Virus record (IMG/VR): IMGVR_UViG_3300026484_000239
Location: 1 to 41,281 of that record
DNA length: 41,281 nt
Direction: 5' to 3' (one strand)
Source: a virus
Shown: positions 16,999-24,829 of the stretch, in pieces
Layout: each line of letters starts with the position of its first letter
How positions within the stretch are numbered: position 1 is the first letter of the stretch
Notes under the pieces: model-generated
Databases searched by the model: none
What the model was told of the DNA's origin: nothing
What the model saw: the letters and a program-made list of their open reading frames with translations, nothing else
Translations under genes and position numbers: made by a program

Positions 16999-17568
16999 CT
17001 ATAATACCTTAATAGGTTTATAATTATTATGATTAGGTGTTTCTTCTTCTTTAGTATCTTTAACAATAGAATATTCTTCTTCAAAATTCAAAGAAGAAAA
17101 TTCTTCACTATCAAATTCTGATTTTTTTTCTTCTATTAATTCAAAATCTGTTTCTTTAGTTGTTATAACAGGAACTAAAATATATTTTCTAAAAACTATT
17201 GATTCATCATCTTTATATTCTACTTCATCATTTATTCTGAATTTTAAAACACCTGTTGGAGGGTTAACTACAATCAAAGAATATTTAGGAAATCTTTTAG
17301 TATTAGGAAGATAAAGAACAGGTTCATCCTGAGTTAAATTATCAAAAATACCTGGAAGAGTTGTTTCACCTAAAGAATAAAAAGAAGGGATAAGTAATTT
17401 TCCAGAAAAATCTGGAGTGTCCGAATATTCTATATTATCATCATAAAAGCCATGATGAAGACTTTTATCATTTTTTGGAAAATAAACATCAGCAAATACT
17501 CCATATAAGTTTGTTAAAACTTTTATGGAAATATTTGCGCCAATTTTTATACCTTTTAATAACTTCAT
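16999..17568 (-). CDS. Hypothetical structural protein, possible head closure
   Basis: A 189-residue protein. Residues 1-135 are strand-rich (GANISIKVLTNLYGVFADVYFP, then FYDDNIEYSDTPDF and VLKFRINDEVEY), and residues 140-180 form an acidic tail (EEKKSEFDSEEF, EEEYSIVKD). The DDNIEYSDTP turn is like a stretch seen in small head-tail joining proteins that act as stoppers. It sits between the capsid block and the sheath block, where connectors are normally encoded. The ribosome binding site is weak (AGAG). No confident family. Confidence 0.45.
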   Translation of the reverse strand: MKLLKGIKIGANISIKVLTNLYGVFADVYFPKNDKSLHHGFYDDNIEYSDTPDFSGKLLIPSFYSLGETTLPGIFDNLTQDEPVLYLPNTKRFPKYSLIVVNPPTGVLKFRINDEVEYKDDESIVFRKYILVPVITTKETDFELIEEKKSEFDSEEFSSLNFEEEYSIVKDTKEEETPNHNNYKPIKVL

Positions 17569-17571
17569 TTT

Positions 17572-17757
17572 TTACTCTTTAAAAGGATATTTTCTTCCAG
17601 TTAATTTTTCAAAAATTTCTTTTTCATCTTCAATAAAAAAACTACCAATAACTTGATTATTATTTACATTTAAAAATTCAATAAATTTTTCACCATTTCT
17701 TTCTTTTATTACCGCTTTTAATGGTTTTGTCAAAAATCTAAATAAAACTTTATTCAT
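17572..17757 (-). CDS. Small basic hypothetical protein
   Basis: A 61-residue protein with AGGA upstream of its ATG and 3 bases separating it from the next gene. The start is hydrophobic and basic (NKVLFRFLTKPLKAVIKE), the end FEKLTGRKYPFKE. It resembles no family I know. Its short spacing within the neck gene block indicates that it is translated with them. Confidence 0.5.
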   Translation of the reverse strand: MNKVLFRFLTKPLKAVIKERNGEKFIEFLNVNNNQVIGSFFIEDEKEIFEKLTGRKYPFKE

Positions 17758-17763
17758 TTTTTT

Positions 17764-18354
17764 TTATCCTATTGCTAAATACCAATTACTATCTGTTTCA
17801 GACAATTTTTCAATAGCATTTTCAACAAGTTCTTTTCCTTGTTCATACAGTTCAGAACCATCATTTTCAAATGGAAGTTCTGTTAAATTAAATCCTTTAA
17901 ATGGTTCAACTGCTGCTTGTAAATATAAACCAAGACAAATATCAATAAATTCTTTGTCTTGATTGGGATTAATATCTTTTAATATATTAGCTGCTAAAAC
18001 TTCTATGTAAAAATGTCCAGAAACCTGTGACATTAATTTTTTAGTTTGTCTATCAAAAGACCAATGAAATGTCACAGGTTTATCATTGAGATAAGGAGGT
18101 GTAATAAATATATTTTTCACATTAAAAACATCTCGTTCATTTCCATCTTCATCTATTATTTTTGAAAAATCACTAATTCCAGATGGAATGTATTGTTTTA
18201 CAATTAAGTCTTTATTTCTGTATTGATTGTAAATTGACAATGCTCTATTTGCTATAACTTCAATAACATCATCATTGATTTCTAAATTTTCTTCACCTAT
18301 ATAATACAGATTTGATAAAATAAGTAATTGGTGTTTTAATTCTTGAATTGTCAT
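17764..18354 (-). CDS. Hypothetical protein, possible head-tail adaptor
   Basis: A 196-residue mainly helical protein: LKHQLLILSNLYYIGEENLEI, DVIEVIANRALSIYNQYRN, then a beta part (KNIFITPPYLNDKPV), helices around 110-150 (FYIEVLAANILKD, FIDICLGLYLQAAV) and the end ELVENAIEKLS. Small helical proteins of this size are common adaptors between portal and tail, and the position between capsid-linked genes and sheath fits. No family motif was recognised. The ribosome binding site is weak (AAAGAA), so expression may depend on the upstream gene. Confidence 0.45.
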   Translation of the reverse strand: MTIQELKHQLLILSNLYYIGEENLEINDDVIEVIANRALSIYNQYRNKDLIVKQYIPSGISDFSKIIDEDGNERDVFNVKNIFITPPYLNDKPVTFHWSFDRQTKKLMSQVSGHFYIEVLAANILKDINPNQDKEFIDICLGLYLQAAVEPFKGFNLTELPFENDGSELYEQGKELVENAIEKLSETDSNWYLAIG

Positions 18355-18381
18355 ATTAAATTCTTTGATTTATATTTTAAT

Positions 18382-19005
18382 TTACGATAATATTCTTTCT
18401 ACAAGTGTTTTAGGATCTGAAGGATTTACTGTTTCTTCAACTCTTGTTAAGTCTTCTAAAATTCTTTCAAAAAGATCTTTAGATTCTTTTAATTTTTTTT
18501 CTTCTTTTTCATCGCCTTTTTCATCGCCTTTTTCATCATCTTTTTTATCATCTTCACCATCTTCTTCGTCATCTTCTACTTCTTCATCATCTTCAGATTT
18601 ATCTTCTTTCTTTTCTTCTTTTTTTCCTTTATCTTCTTTATCACCTTCTTTTTCTTTGCTTTCTTCACCATCTTTATCATCTTTATCTTTTTTATCTTTT
18701 TCACTTTCTTTATCTTCTTTATCATCTTTTTCATCGGCTTCTTTGAGAGCTTCTTCAACTTTTTCTGCAATAATTTTTTCTAATTCTTCATCAACAGCAT
18801 TAAGCATTTCTTCATCTAAGACAATATAACCTTTTTCTTCAAGTTTTTCTTTTAATACAGCAATATCAACATATTTATCAAAATTTTCCATAAGTTCATG
18901 TTCTAGTTTGTTAAGTTCTTCTTCAGAAAGAACAACATAACCTTTTTCTTCAAGTTTTTCTTTGTATTCTTTAATTTTAATATTTTCTCTTAAATCTCTT
19001 ATCAT
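18382..19005 (-). CDS. Acidic low-complexity protein with duplicated helical motif
   Basis: A 207-residue protein. The N-terminal part has two copies of the unit 'LKEKLEEKGYIVLDEE' (residues about 15-29 and 53-68), each followed by a helix. The centre (about 90-170) is almost only Lys, Glu and Asp. The end is LFERILEDLTRVEETVNPS. Such acidic helical proteins with duplicated motifs are often capsid core, scaffold or decoration proteins, and this gene is in the capsid block. A strong GGGG/AAGGGG site precedes the ATG. The overlapping reading frames here are composition artefacts. No specific function can be assigned. Confidence 0.55.
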   Translation of the reverse strand: MIRDLRENIKIKEYKEKLEEKGYVVLSEEELNKLEHELMENFDKYVDIAVLKEKLEEKGYIVLDEEMLNAVDEELEKIIAEKVEEALKEADEKDDKEDKESEKDKKDKDDKDGEESKEKEGDKEDKGKKEEKKEDKSEDDEEVEDDEEDGEDDKKDDEKGDEKGDEKEEKKLKESKDLFERILEDLTRVEETVNPSDPKTLVERILS

Positions 19006-19017
19006 ATTTTCCCCTTT

Positions 19018-19659
19018 TTATTTTATTATTATTTTGTCATCTTTTAAAATTATTTCTAGATGTGGATATTTTTTATCAACTTGTGCAGCAATATCTGCCA
19101 ATGTATCACTATCTACACCAGAAACTTCGATTCTATCATTATATATATCAACCAAAACTTTTTTGAATCCTAATGCATCAATAAATTTTGCTATTTCAAT
19201 TGGGTTAAAATTAGTAGATTTTTCTTTAATTTTTTCAGATTTTTGTTCTTTTAAATCTTTATTACCTGCTACTTTTTCATTTAATTCTTTTTCTCTTACT
19301 AAAACAAGTTGTTCATCAAAAGAATAATTATAATCTTTAAGTTTTTCTTCAATTTCTTTTAATTTTTCTTTATCACCATCAATAATAAAAGCTGTTTCTT
19401 TGATTTCTAATTTTATATCAAATAAATTTTCATCCAAAAGTTCAATTAAACGTTCTAAAGTAATATTTAATTTATTTGATTTTTTAATTTCTAAAATATT
19501 TGATGATTTTATAACATACTCATTAGATGGTTCTAATGAAGCTAAAATTAAAGCTAATTGAGGTGCTGTAATATTTTTTGTTTCAACTAAAATAGAATTA
19601 GCAGTAACAGTAATAGAATCATCATTTTCGTATAATTTAATCACATCAATAATTTCCAT
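19018..19659 (-). CDS. Hypothetical capsid-block protein
   Basis: A 213-residue protein with alternating strands and helices: a first domain to about 80 (ITVTANSILVETKNITAPQL), a second (FDIKLEIKETAFIIDGDKEKLKE) and a third near 155-213 (NPIEIAKFIDALGFKKVLVD, then EISGVDSD-like turn and LEIILKDDKIIIK). The two 'strand-helix-strand' units with DGDKEKL and GVDSDTL turns look like small ferredoxin-type or BON-type folds. Not recognised as a family. AAAGGA is upstream of the ATG. Confidence 0.5.
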   Translation of the reverse strand: MEIIDVIKLYENDDSITVTANSILVETKNITAPQLALILASLEPSNEYVIKSSNILEIKKSNKLNITLERLIELLDENLFDIKLEIKETAFIIDGDKEKLKEIEEKLKDYNYSFDEQLVLVREKELNEKVAGNKDLKEQKSEKIKEKSTNFNPIEIAKFIDALGFKKVLVDIYNDRIEVSGVDSDTLADIAAQVDKKYPHLEIILKDDKIIIK

Positions 19660-19660
19660 G

Positions 19661-19993
19661 TTATTCCTTTATTTTTTTTGCTTTTCTTTTTGTTCTAGTT
19701 TTAGTTTCATTATTATTTAATACTTTTTTCTTGTTAGCTTTTTCACTTGTATTTTCTTTTTTGTTTTCTTTTTTTACATCTTCTTCCATATCCATATTTT
19801 CTTCTGTTTCTATTTTAACAGGTTTTTCTTTTTTATATATAGGTTCAATTATAATAAATTCTTTAAAATTGTTTACAATGACTGAATTTCCATATATTTT
19901 TTTCTCAGATTTTGGTTCTAAAAAAACTTTTTCATTATTAATAATAACTTCAACTTTATATTTTGATGTATTTTTTATTTTATAACCTATCAT
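19661..19993 (-). CDS. Small Lys-rich hypothetical protein downstream of capsid gene
   Basis: A 110-residue protein starting at ATG 19993 (MIGYKIKN), chosen because AAAAAAGGA lies 6 bases before it; an upstream TTG reading would begin inside a repeat region and lacks a good site. Residues 1-55 form strands (YKVEVIINNEKVFLEP, EFIIIEPIY) and the rest is a Lys/Glu-rich, likely disordered tail ending RKAKKIKE. This could be a minor head or decoration component; no family recognised. Confidence 0.5.
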   Translation of the reverse strand: MIGYKIKNTSKYKVEVIINNEKVFLEPKSEKKIYGNSVIVNNFKEFIIIEPIYKKEKPVKIETEENMDMEEDVKKENKKENTSEKANKKKVLNNNETKTRTKRKAKKIKE

Positions 19994-20024
19994 ATAAATC
20001 CTTTTTTGTTTGATTTTTGACATC

Positions 20025-20109
20025 TTCAAAGATTTATATATATCATATTTTAATATATGAGTTTAATATATAAATTTGATATGTAATTTTTAATATATAA
20101 ATCTTTGAA
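20025..20109 (-). repeat. AT-rich inverted repeat with direct repeats, after capsid gene
   Basis: A perfect 17-base inverted repeat (20025-20041 with 20093-20109) surrounds a 51-base AT-rich loop. Three direct copies of TTTAATATAT occur at 20049-20058, 20062-20071 and 20089-20098. It lies between the capsid gene and the next gene, immediately upstream of that gene's ribosome binding site, and holds no coding frame. It could be an RNA structure, a processing site or a late promoter region (it contains TATATAAATC on the transcribed strand). Confidence 0.55.
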
Positions 20110-20112
20110 AAT

Positions 20113-20127
20113 GTCCCAAAAAGGGAC
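20113..20127 (-). other. Short hairpin after capsid gene (GTCCC-TTTTT-GGGAC)
   Basis: Perfect 5-base arms (20113-20117, 20123-20127) around a 5-base loop start 6 bases after the capsid stop codon. A matching structure follows the sheath gene. The following bases are ATTTTC, a weak U tract at best. A role as partial terminator or 3'-end stabiliser is inferred. Confidence 0.5.
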
Positions 20128-20133
20128 AAAAGA

Positions 20134-21531
20134 TTAAAGGTTTTTAAGAACGATTTTTGTCATCATTCCAGGAATTACAGCTTTTACACCACTTACAGTT
20201 GCAATTCCTTTTTGAGATCTTAAAGGATTCAAGTTTACAGAACCTGCAAGATCAGTTAATGTAATAGGCATATAATCAGCTTTTACAAGTCCAGCTTCAA
20301 AAATTCCACTACCTTTTGTGATATATACAATTTCATTTGCTGGAACAACAGTAGATCTAATAACAACTTGTCCATTTAATGTTCCAACAACCATTGTTCC
20401 AACACCATTAAATCCTGTTCCAACACTTTGGAAACCTGGTAATCCCATAATATATGCTGTCGCAGCAGTTCCTGCAACAAGAACACCTTTATCTGTCAAT
20501 CTTCCAGCATTGTTAAGAACATTTGCTTGAGCTTGTGGAATAACACTTGTCATAAATGCAAGTTTATGTTCAATTTGTGATACACCACTTGGAGGTGTAA
20601 CATCCCAATCAACAACACCTTGAGCATTGTTATATGCTTCTTTTACAAGAGCTGCACTTAAAAGTGCTACAAGTTCAGTTGTTAAATCTTTAGCAAGCAT
20701 TTCTTCTGCATTCAATCCAAATCTTTTTTGGATTGCATATTGTTTTAACAAGCTTAATTCTGTTCTAAGTGCAAATACTTTTGTTGTAATAGTTGTTGAT
20801 TTATATTCTGTAAGAATAGTTGGAATTTCATCATTTTTATTGCTATCAAATGCAGTTTCATATTCTATAATGATTTTTTCACCATTTCCTGGTGCTGTTT
20901 CAAAATGAACAGTAACTGCACCAGTATCATAATTAATAGTTCCTGAAACTCCATTACCGATTAATACACCATTTCCATCATCAATAGCTTTAACATTTGG
21001 ATCACTTTCAAGATAAACAACTACTGTTCTTTTGTAAACAGGTGCATTTGTAACAGTAAATGCAAAATCTTTGTTTGTTCCATCACCAGTAGCACCAACT
21101 TCTGCTACAGCATCATCAGCAGCATTGAAAATTGCTTGTCTTCCTGTTAATCCACCTACAAGTGTTTGACCTTTAGTATTTCCATTTCTTGCTGTTTCTG
21201 AAACAACATCTTTATAATAAACAATTCCTTGTTGTTCACCAATTGTTTGAACTGATGCCATAAGTGGTGCTGGATCAACAATACTTGCAGCAGTAATAAC
21301 ATCAAGTGCAATTTTTGGAAGAACAGCAAAATCTCCAATACCACCATTTGCTTCTAAAAATCTCATAGATTCTTCAGTTGCTTCTAATTTTTGAACTAAG
21401 TTTGCAAGTTCTTCAATTGAAGCACTACCATTAATTTTTGAACTTAAAGATTTGCTTTCATAAACATCAATATATTTTTTATATTTTTTAAATCCTTGTT
21501 CTACTACTCTTTCTAAATTTTTTGCTCCCAT
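20134..21531 (-). CDS. Major capsid protein (HK97 fold, with inserted beta domain)
   Basis: A 465-residue major capsid candidate. The N-terminus is helical (EELANLVQKLEATEESM), as in the part that may be cleaved or bind scaffold. Residues about 60-135 lead into the E-loop region (PKIALDVITAASIVDPAPL, ARNGNTKGQTL). Residues about 147-226 hold an inserted Ig-like beta domain with the turn GTINYDTGAVTVHF and 'DDGNGVLIGNGVSG', typical of capsid insertion domains. The rest is the HK97 core (LLKQYAIQKRFGLNAEE, LAFMTSVIPQAQANV, FKAGLVKADYMPI-like end). ATG 21531 is chosen; GGGGAG lies close before it, 3 bases away. No protease or portal gene is in the window. Confidence 0.8.
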   Translation of the reverse strand: MGAKNLERVVEQGFKKYKKYIDVYESKSLSSKINGSASIEELANLVQKLEATEESMRFLEANGGIGDFAVLPKIALDVITAASIVDPAPLMASVQTIGEQQGIVYYKDVVSETARNGNTKGQTLVGGLTGRQAIFNAADDAVAEVGATGDGTNKDFAFTVTNAPVYKRTVVVYLESDPNVKAIDDGNGVLIGNGVSGTINYDTGAVTVHFETAPGNGEKIIIEYETAFDSNKNDEIPTILTEYKSTTITTKVFALRTELSLLKQYAIQKRFGLNAEEMLAKDLTTELVALLSAALVKEAYNNAQGVVDWDVTPPSGVSQIEHKLAFMTSVIPQAQANVLNNAGRLTDKGVLVAGTAATAYIMGLPGFQSVGTGFNGVGTMVVGTLNGQVVIRSTVVPANEIVYITKGSGIFEAGLVKADYMPITLTDLAGSVNLNPLRSQKGIATVSGVKAVIPGMMTKIVLKNL

Positions 21532-21574
21532 CAACTCCCCTTTATATTTTATTTTTATTTTTTATTAATTTGAG

Positions 21575-21594
21575 TTGGTATTTTGTGCTACCAA
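21575..21594 (-). other. Small hairpin in the capsid gene leader
   Basis: Six-base arms TTGGTA/TACCAA (21575-21580, 21589-21594) with an 8-base loop lie about 45 bases upstream of the capsid ATG, in an otherwise A/T-only spacer of about 97 bases. A 5'-stabilising or processing role for capsid mRNA is possible; no promoter could be settled on here. Confidence 0.3.
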
Positions 21595-21628
21595 TTACTA
21601 ATTTATTTAATATTATTTAATGATAGTC

Positions 21629-22195
21629 TCATTTGTCTTTTTTAATTTCTTCAACAGTATTTAATTGAACACGTATAGATTCTTCCAAGAATTTATCATC
21701 ACTTAATATTTTTTCTACTATTTCATCAAGTGAAGTAATTTCATTTTTATCATTTTGAATATTGAGAGATTGAATTTGTCCTTCAAGTCTTTCAGTATCA
21801 ACTTTTTCTCTCAATTCATTAAGAGATTTTAAAAGTTCTGCTCTCATAATACGTGTTTGTGCATATAATTGAAGTAATTTACCTTTATCAAGTTCAACAA
21901 GTGTTTTATCATTGTAGATTATATCTTCTATTTTTGAAAGGAATTTTTCTAATTTTAATAATTTATTTGACGTTGACTTCATTAATGCTACAAGAGATAA
22001 ATCAATTTCCAACATTGTTGTTGAAACTTTTTCGGCTATTTCTTTGTTAGGAACCTTTTTTTCTCCAGAAAGGAGTTTTTCATGTTCTTCTTCTAAATCT
22101 TTTACATATTCAACTGATTTTGAAAATTCATTATTATCTTGCATTTGAAGTTTAATATCTTCTTCAATGTAAGCTTCAATTACATCATTGCTCAT
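21629..22195 (-). CDS. Helical head protein, possible scaffold
   Basis: A 188-residue protein, almost wholly helical and charged: EFSKSVEYVKDLEEEHEKLL, MLEIDLSLVALMKSTSNKLL, KGKLLQLYAQTRIMRAEL, and a C-terminal SLDEIVEKILSDDK. It is the first gene after the putative head promoter and directly precedes the capsid gene. That is where scaffold or core proteins are often encoded, and its helical, charged nature suits a scaffold. No homologue is recognised. AAAGGA precedes the ATG. Confidence 0.5.
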   Translation of the reverse strand: MSNDVIEAYIEEDIKLQMQDNNEFSKSVEYVKDLEEEHEKLLSGEKKVPNKEIAEKVSTTMLEIDLSLVALMKSTSNKLLKLEKFLSKIEDIIYNDKTLVELDKGKLLQLYAQTRIMRAELLKSLNELREKVDTERLEGQIQSLNIQNDKNEITSLDEIVEKILSDDKFLEESIRVQLNTVEEIKKDK

Positions 22196-22301
22196 TTTAT
22201 TCCTTTATCAATTTTTATTTTTTTATCAAAAATTCACGTTTTTTAATTTATTTAACTTTTTATTTAATTCTCATAATTTTCGATACAATAAGGCACATCA
22301 A

Positions 22302-22331
22302 AGTATAATACACAATAATACACAATGTAAA
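22302..22331 (-). promoter_or_regulatory. Putative promoter for the virion gene cluster
   Basis: On the minus strand TTTACA (22326-22331) and TATACT (22302-22307) are separated by 18 bases. The spacer is largely a 10-base tandem repeat (TAATACACAA read on the plus strand, 22306-22315 and 22316-22325), giving one-turn spacing that could bind a regulator. It lies in a 171-base spacer between topoisomerase and head genes. The first gene ATG is about 105 bases downstream. Confidence 0.5.
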
Positions 22332-22366
22332 TATTACAAATGAACTTAACAACAGAAAAAAAGGGA

Positions 22367-23656
22367 TTAATTTAAGTTTAATTGAGAGAGTTCTTCTAAC
22401 CAAATTTCTTTTGGAGATTTTTTTGAGAGTAAATTTATTTTTTCTTGGAGAGATTTAATTTGTATTTTTAATTCATTTATTTTTTCTTCAGTTAAATTAT
22501 AAAGATTCATTTTTAAATGTTCTTCAGGATATTGAATAGCAAGATTTTTACATTGTTCTAAAATATCATTTTTATTTCTTTTGTTAATTACTAGTTTATT
22601 TTCAATTATTGATTTAATAAATTTAGCTCTATCTAGTAAAAAGTTTATTTCTTTTTGATATTTTTCCAACAAATATTTTTTTCTTTTTTCATAGAATTTT
22701 AATCTTATTTCAATATATTTATCTATTAATTCATAAACGCTGTTAAATTCAATTATCCTATTATTTTCATCTATACATGTATAATTTTCAACAATTTTTT
22801 TAGATAATTTTAACTTTTTAATAATTTCTTCATCATCTAAATTACTAAAATCAGAACTTACATTTATTTCAAATAAAAATTCACCATTTTGAGATTTGTC
22901 TTTAAATCCTTTGATAATTTTTTTGTTTTCTAATTCATTTAAAATTTTCAAATAAGCTTTTAAGTCATAACCTATTGGTAATTCAGAAATGATTATTTTA
23001 GTTTTTCCAATTCGTTCGAATTTACCTAAAATTTCCCATCCATTTTCATATTCTTTAATTGTCCCTTTAAATCCCTTAAAATATGGCTTTAAATTAACTT
23101 TTTTACCTTTAATGTAATTTATTATATCTGTTAAATTTCTTGGAAGAATTTTTTGAGCAAAACCTGTTGAAACACCTTCACTTCCATTAACTAAAATCAT
23201 AGGAATAATAGGAACATAATATTTATATTCTATTCTTTGTCCTTCAAAATATTGTTCTTCTAAAATACTATCATCTTCTTGTCTATAAATATCTCTAAGA
23301 TATGGTTGCATATATGTATAAATATATCTGCTTGCTGCAGGTTCTGGAGATAATCTATCACCAAAATGTCCTTCCGGAACAAGATATGGAATATTATTTG
23401 TTCCAGCAAAATTTTGTGTCATATTAACAATAACACCTTCTATATTACCTTGACCATGTATATAATTAGTATGTTCAGCAACAGTTGCTGCAAGTCTTGC
23501 TACTTGTGTTTCTTTTTTAATATTTTTATCTAGAACAGTAAAAAGAACTTTTCTTGATGTATTTTTTAAACCATCAATATAACTAGCAATTTTTCTTGTG
23601 TTATCATAAACAGGATAATTAATAAAATCATTGTTTATAAATTCTTGTAGCGTCAT
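22367..23656 (-). CDS. DNA topoisomerase II, cleavage subunit (gp52/GyrA-like)
   Basis: A 429-residue type IIA topoisomerase A-type subunit; T4 gp52 is 442. The protein has the winged-helix and catalytic part: TSRKVLFTVLD, TVAEHTNYIHGQGN, FGDRLSPEPAASRYIYTYM with the R110-Y111 pair as the likely DNA-cleaving tyrosine, and the LVNGSEGVSTGFAQKILPRN stretch typical of ParC/GyrA. The tower and coiled-coil region follow (ILDRAKFIKSII-like). It lacks the GyrA C-terminal wrapping domain, as in T4. GGAG is 6 bases before ATG. It is the last gene of the topoisomerase operon. Confidence 0.88.
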   Translation of the reverse strand: MTLQEFINNDFINYPVYDNTRKIASYIDGLKNTSRKVLFTVLDKNIKKETQVARLAATVAEHTNYIHGQGNIEGVIVNMTQNFAGTNNIPYLVPEGHFGDRLSPEPAASRYIYTYMQPYLRDIYRQEDDSILEEQYFEGQRIEYKYYVPIIPMILVNGSEGVSTGFAQKILPRNLTDIINYIKGKKVNLKPYFKGFKGTIKEYENGWEILGKFERIGKTKIIISELPIGYDLKAYLKILNELENKKIIKGFKDKSQNGEFLFEINVSSDFSNLDDEEIIKKLKLSKKIVENYTCIDENNRIIEFNSVYELIDKYIEIRLKFYEKRKKYLLEKYQKEINFLLDRAKFIKSIIENKLVINKRNKNDILEQCKNLAIQYPEEHLKMNLYNLTEEKINELKIQIKSLQEKINLLSKKSPKEIWLEELSQLNLN

Positions 23657-23665
23657 TTTAACTCC

Positions 23666-24742
23666 TCATATTTTATTTATATCTAAAGATGTTTCTTTTA
23701 TATATTCTTTTCTTTTATCAACTTTTTCTTTTGATAACCAATCATCAAGTAATTTTTCATCTATTTCATCAAGTTTCACAATCATATTTTCAAGTCCATC
23801 TTTATTTATAATTTCCAATAATTGTTTCTTTGTCCATCTACCAAGACCTTTAGCATATTGAACCTCTCTGTTTGGTATATCTTTCATAGAATACCACCAA
23901 TTTTTTAATTTTCCATTTTTTATTTCAAATGCAATAGGAGTATAAAAACGATAAATTTTATTTCTATAATTAGGTAAGTATTTTACAATATTTCCTATTA
24001 AAAGTAAATTAATCTTAAATCCATCTAAATCTTGATCAGAAGCTATAATAATTTTTTCAAAATTATAACTATTACATATAGTAATAAGATCTTTTAATTC
24101 TTTATTAGAATTAACTTTACTGATAGGCACTTCCCATGCATTTAATGGAACACCTTTTAGCTCGTAATAAGCATATTCATTTCTTCCTAATATATTCATT
24201 AAACCTGATCTTGCTGATGTTCCTTCACAAATTAACAAATATTTGTTATTTTTAATTGCTGGAAAAAATTTTTCAGATTTGATTTTCTTTTCTTTTTTAG
24301 ATAATTTTTTTAATTCAGCATTTTCTTTAGCTTTTTGTTTAAGTATAAAATATTCAGTTATAGCAGTCATCAAATTTTCATCTTTTAATAATTGCTTAAC
24401 TATTTTATCCCAATCTACATTTTCAAAAAATTTTTCTATATCTTTAATAGAATTTGATACTTCTATTTTTTCTTGAGAACTAAATTCAAGCTTTGGAAAA
24501 AATCTCATAATAAGAAGAATTTTCATTTTGTTTTTAATATCACTTGGTTTTATTGATGGAAATTTTTTAAGAAGTTTTTCTCTTATTTTTGGCACAATTT
24601 TATTATTAATAATATACGAAATAGGTGTTCCACCATTTCTTATATAAAGTCCATTAACTATTAAACACTGAGAAAAATCATCATTTTCATTGTGTTTTAT
24701 TTCAAAATAAAAATTATCCTTTTTTATATTACCGTATTTCAC
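23666..24742 (-). CDS. DNA topoisomerase II large subunit, transducer-Toprim part
   Basis: The C-terminal half of a GyrB/gp39-type subunit: transducer strands (NFYFEIKHNEN, CLIVNGLYIRNGG), then a Toprim domain with the catalytic Glu in LLICEGTS, the metal-binding DQDLDG, and the KGLGRWTKK motif after it. Start: the GTG at 24742 (KYGNIKK) has AAAAGGAG 5 bases before it, so I prefer it to the ATG at 24784, which has no site and an in-frame TAA directly before it. This gives 358 residues. In T4 the large subunit is also split (gp39 and gp60), but at the Toprim region; here the break lies between the ATPase and transducer. Confidence 0.82.
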   Translation of the reverse strand: MKYGNIKKDNFYFEIKHNENDDFSQCLIVNGLYIRNGGTPISYIINNKIVPKIREKLLKKFPSIKPSDIKNKMKILLIMRFFPKLEFSSQEKIEVSNSIKDIEKFFENVDWDKIVKQLLKDENLMTAITEYFILKQKAKENAELKKLSKKEKKIKSEKFFPAIKNNKYLLICEGTSARSGLMNILGRNEYAYYELKGVPLNAWEVPISKVNSNKELKDLITICNSYNFEKIIIASDQDLDGFKINLLLIGNIVKYLPNYRNKIYRFYTPIAFEIKNGKLKNWWYSMKDIPNREVQYAKGLGRWTKKQLLEIINKDGLENMIVKLDEIDEKLLDDWLSKEKVDKRKEYIKETSLDINKI

Positions 24743-24829
24743 AATAACTCCTTTTATGATTTCTAAATCACATAACAAATTCATTTAATAATTGATAAGT
24801 GTCAATATTATTGTAATTAGACCAATAAA

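Noticed and set aside
18365-18829. Long Ser-rich plus-strand frame and a Lys-rich minus-strand frame over the acidic gene
   Set aside because: They are out-of-frame readings of a GAA/AAA/GAT-rich stretch, have no ribosome binding sites, and lie on top of a well-supported gene at 18382-19005.
19994-20029. Longer N-terminus (TTG start) for the small Lys-rich protein
   Set aside because: The TTG lies inside the inverted repeat and lacks a ribosome binding site, while the ATG at 19993 has AAAAAAGGA at good spacing.
22196-22301. Terminator after the topoisomerase cleavage subunit
   Set aside because: A T-run is present just after the stop (about 22370 down to 22350), but no stable GC stem precedes it.
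24743-24829. Translational bypass like T4 gene 60 between the topoisomerase ATPase and transducer genes
   Set aside because: The GTG at 24742 has a strong AAAAGGAG site, so a normal start explains the downstream gene. No matching take-off and landing codons were evident.
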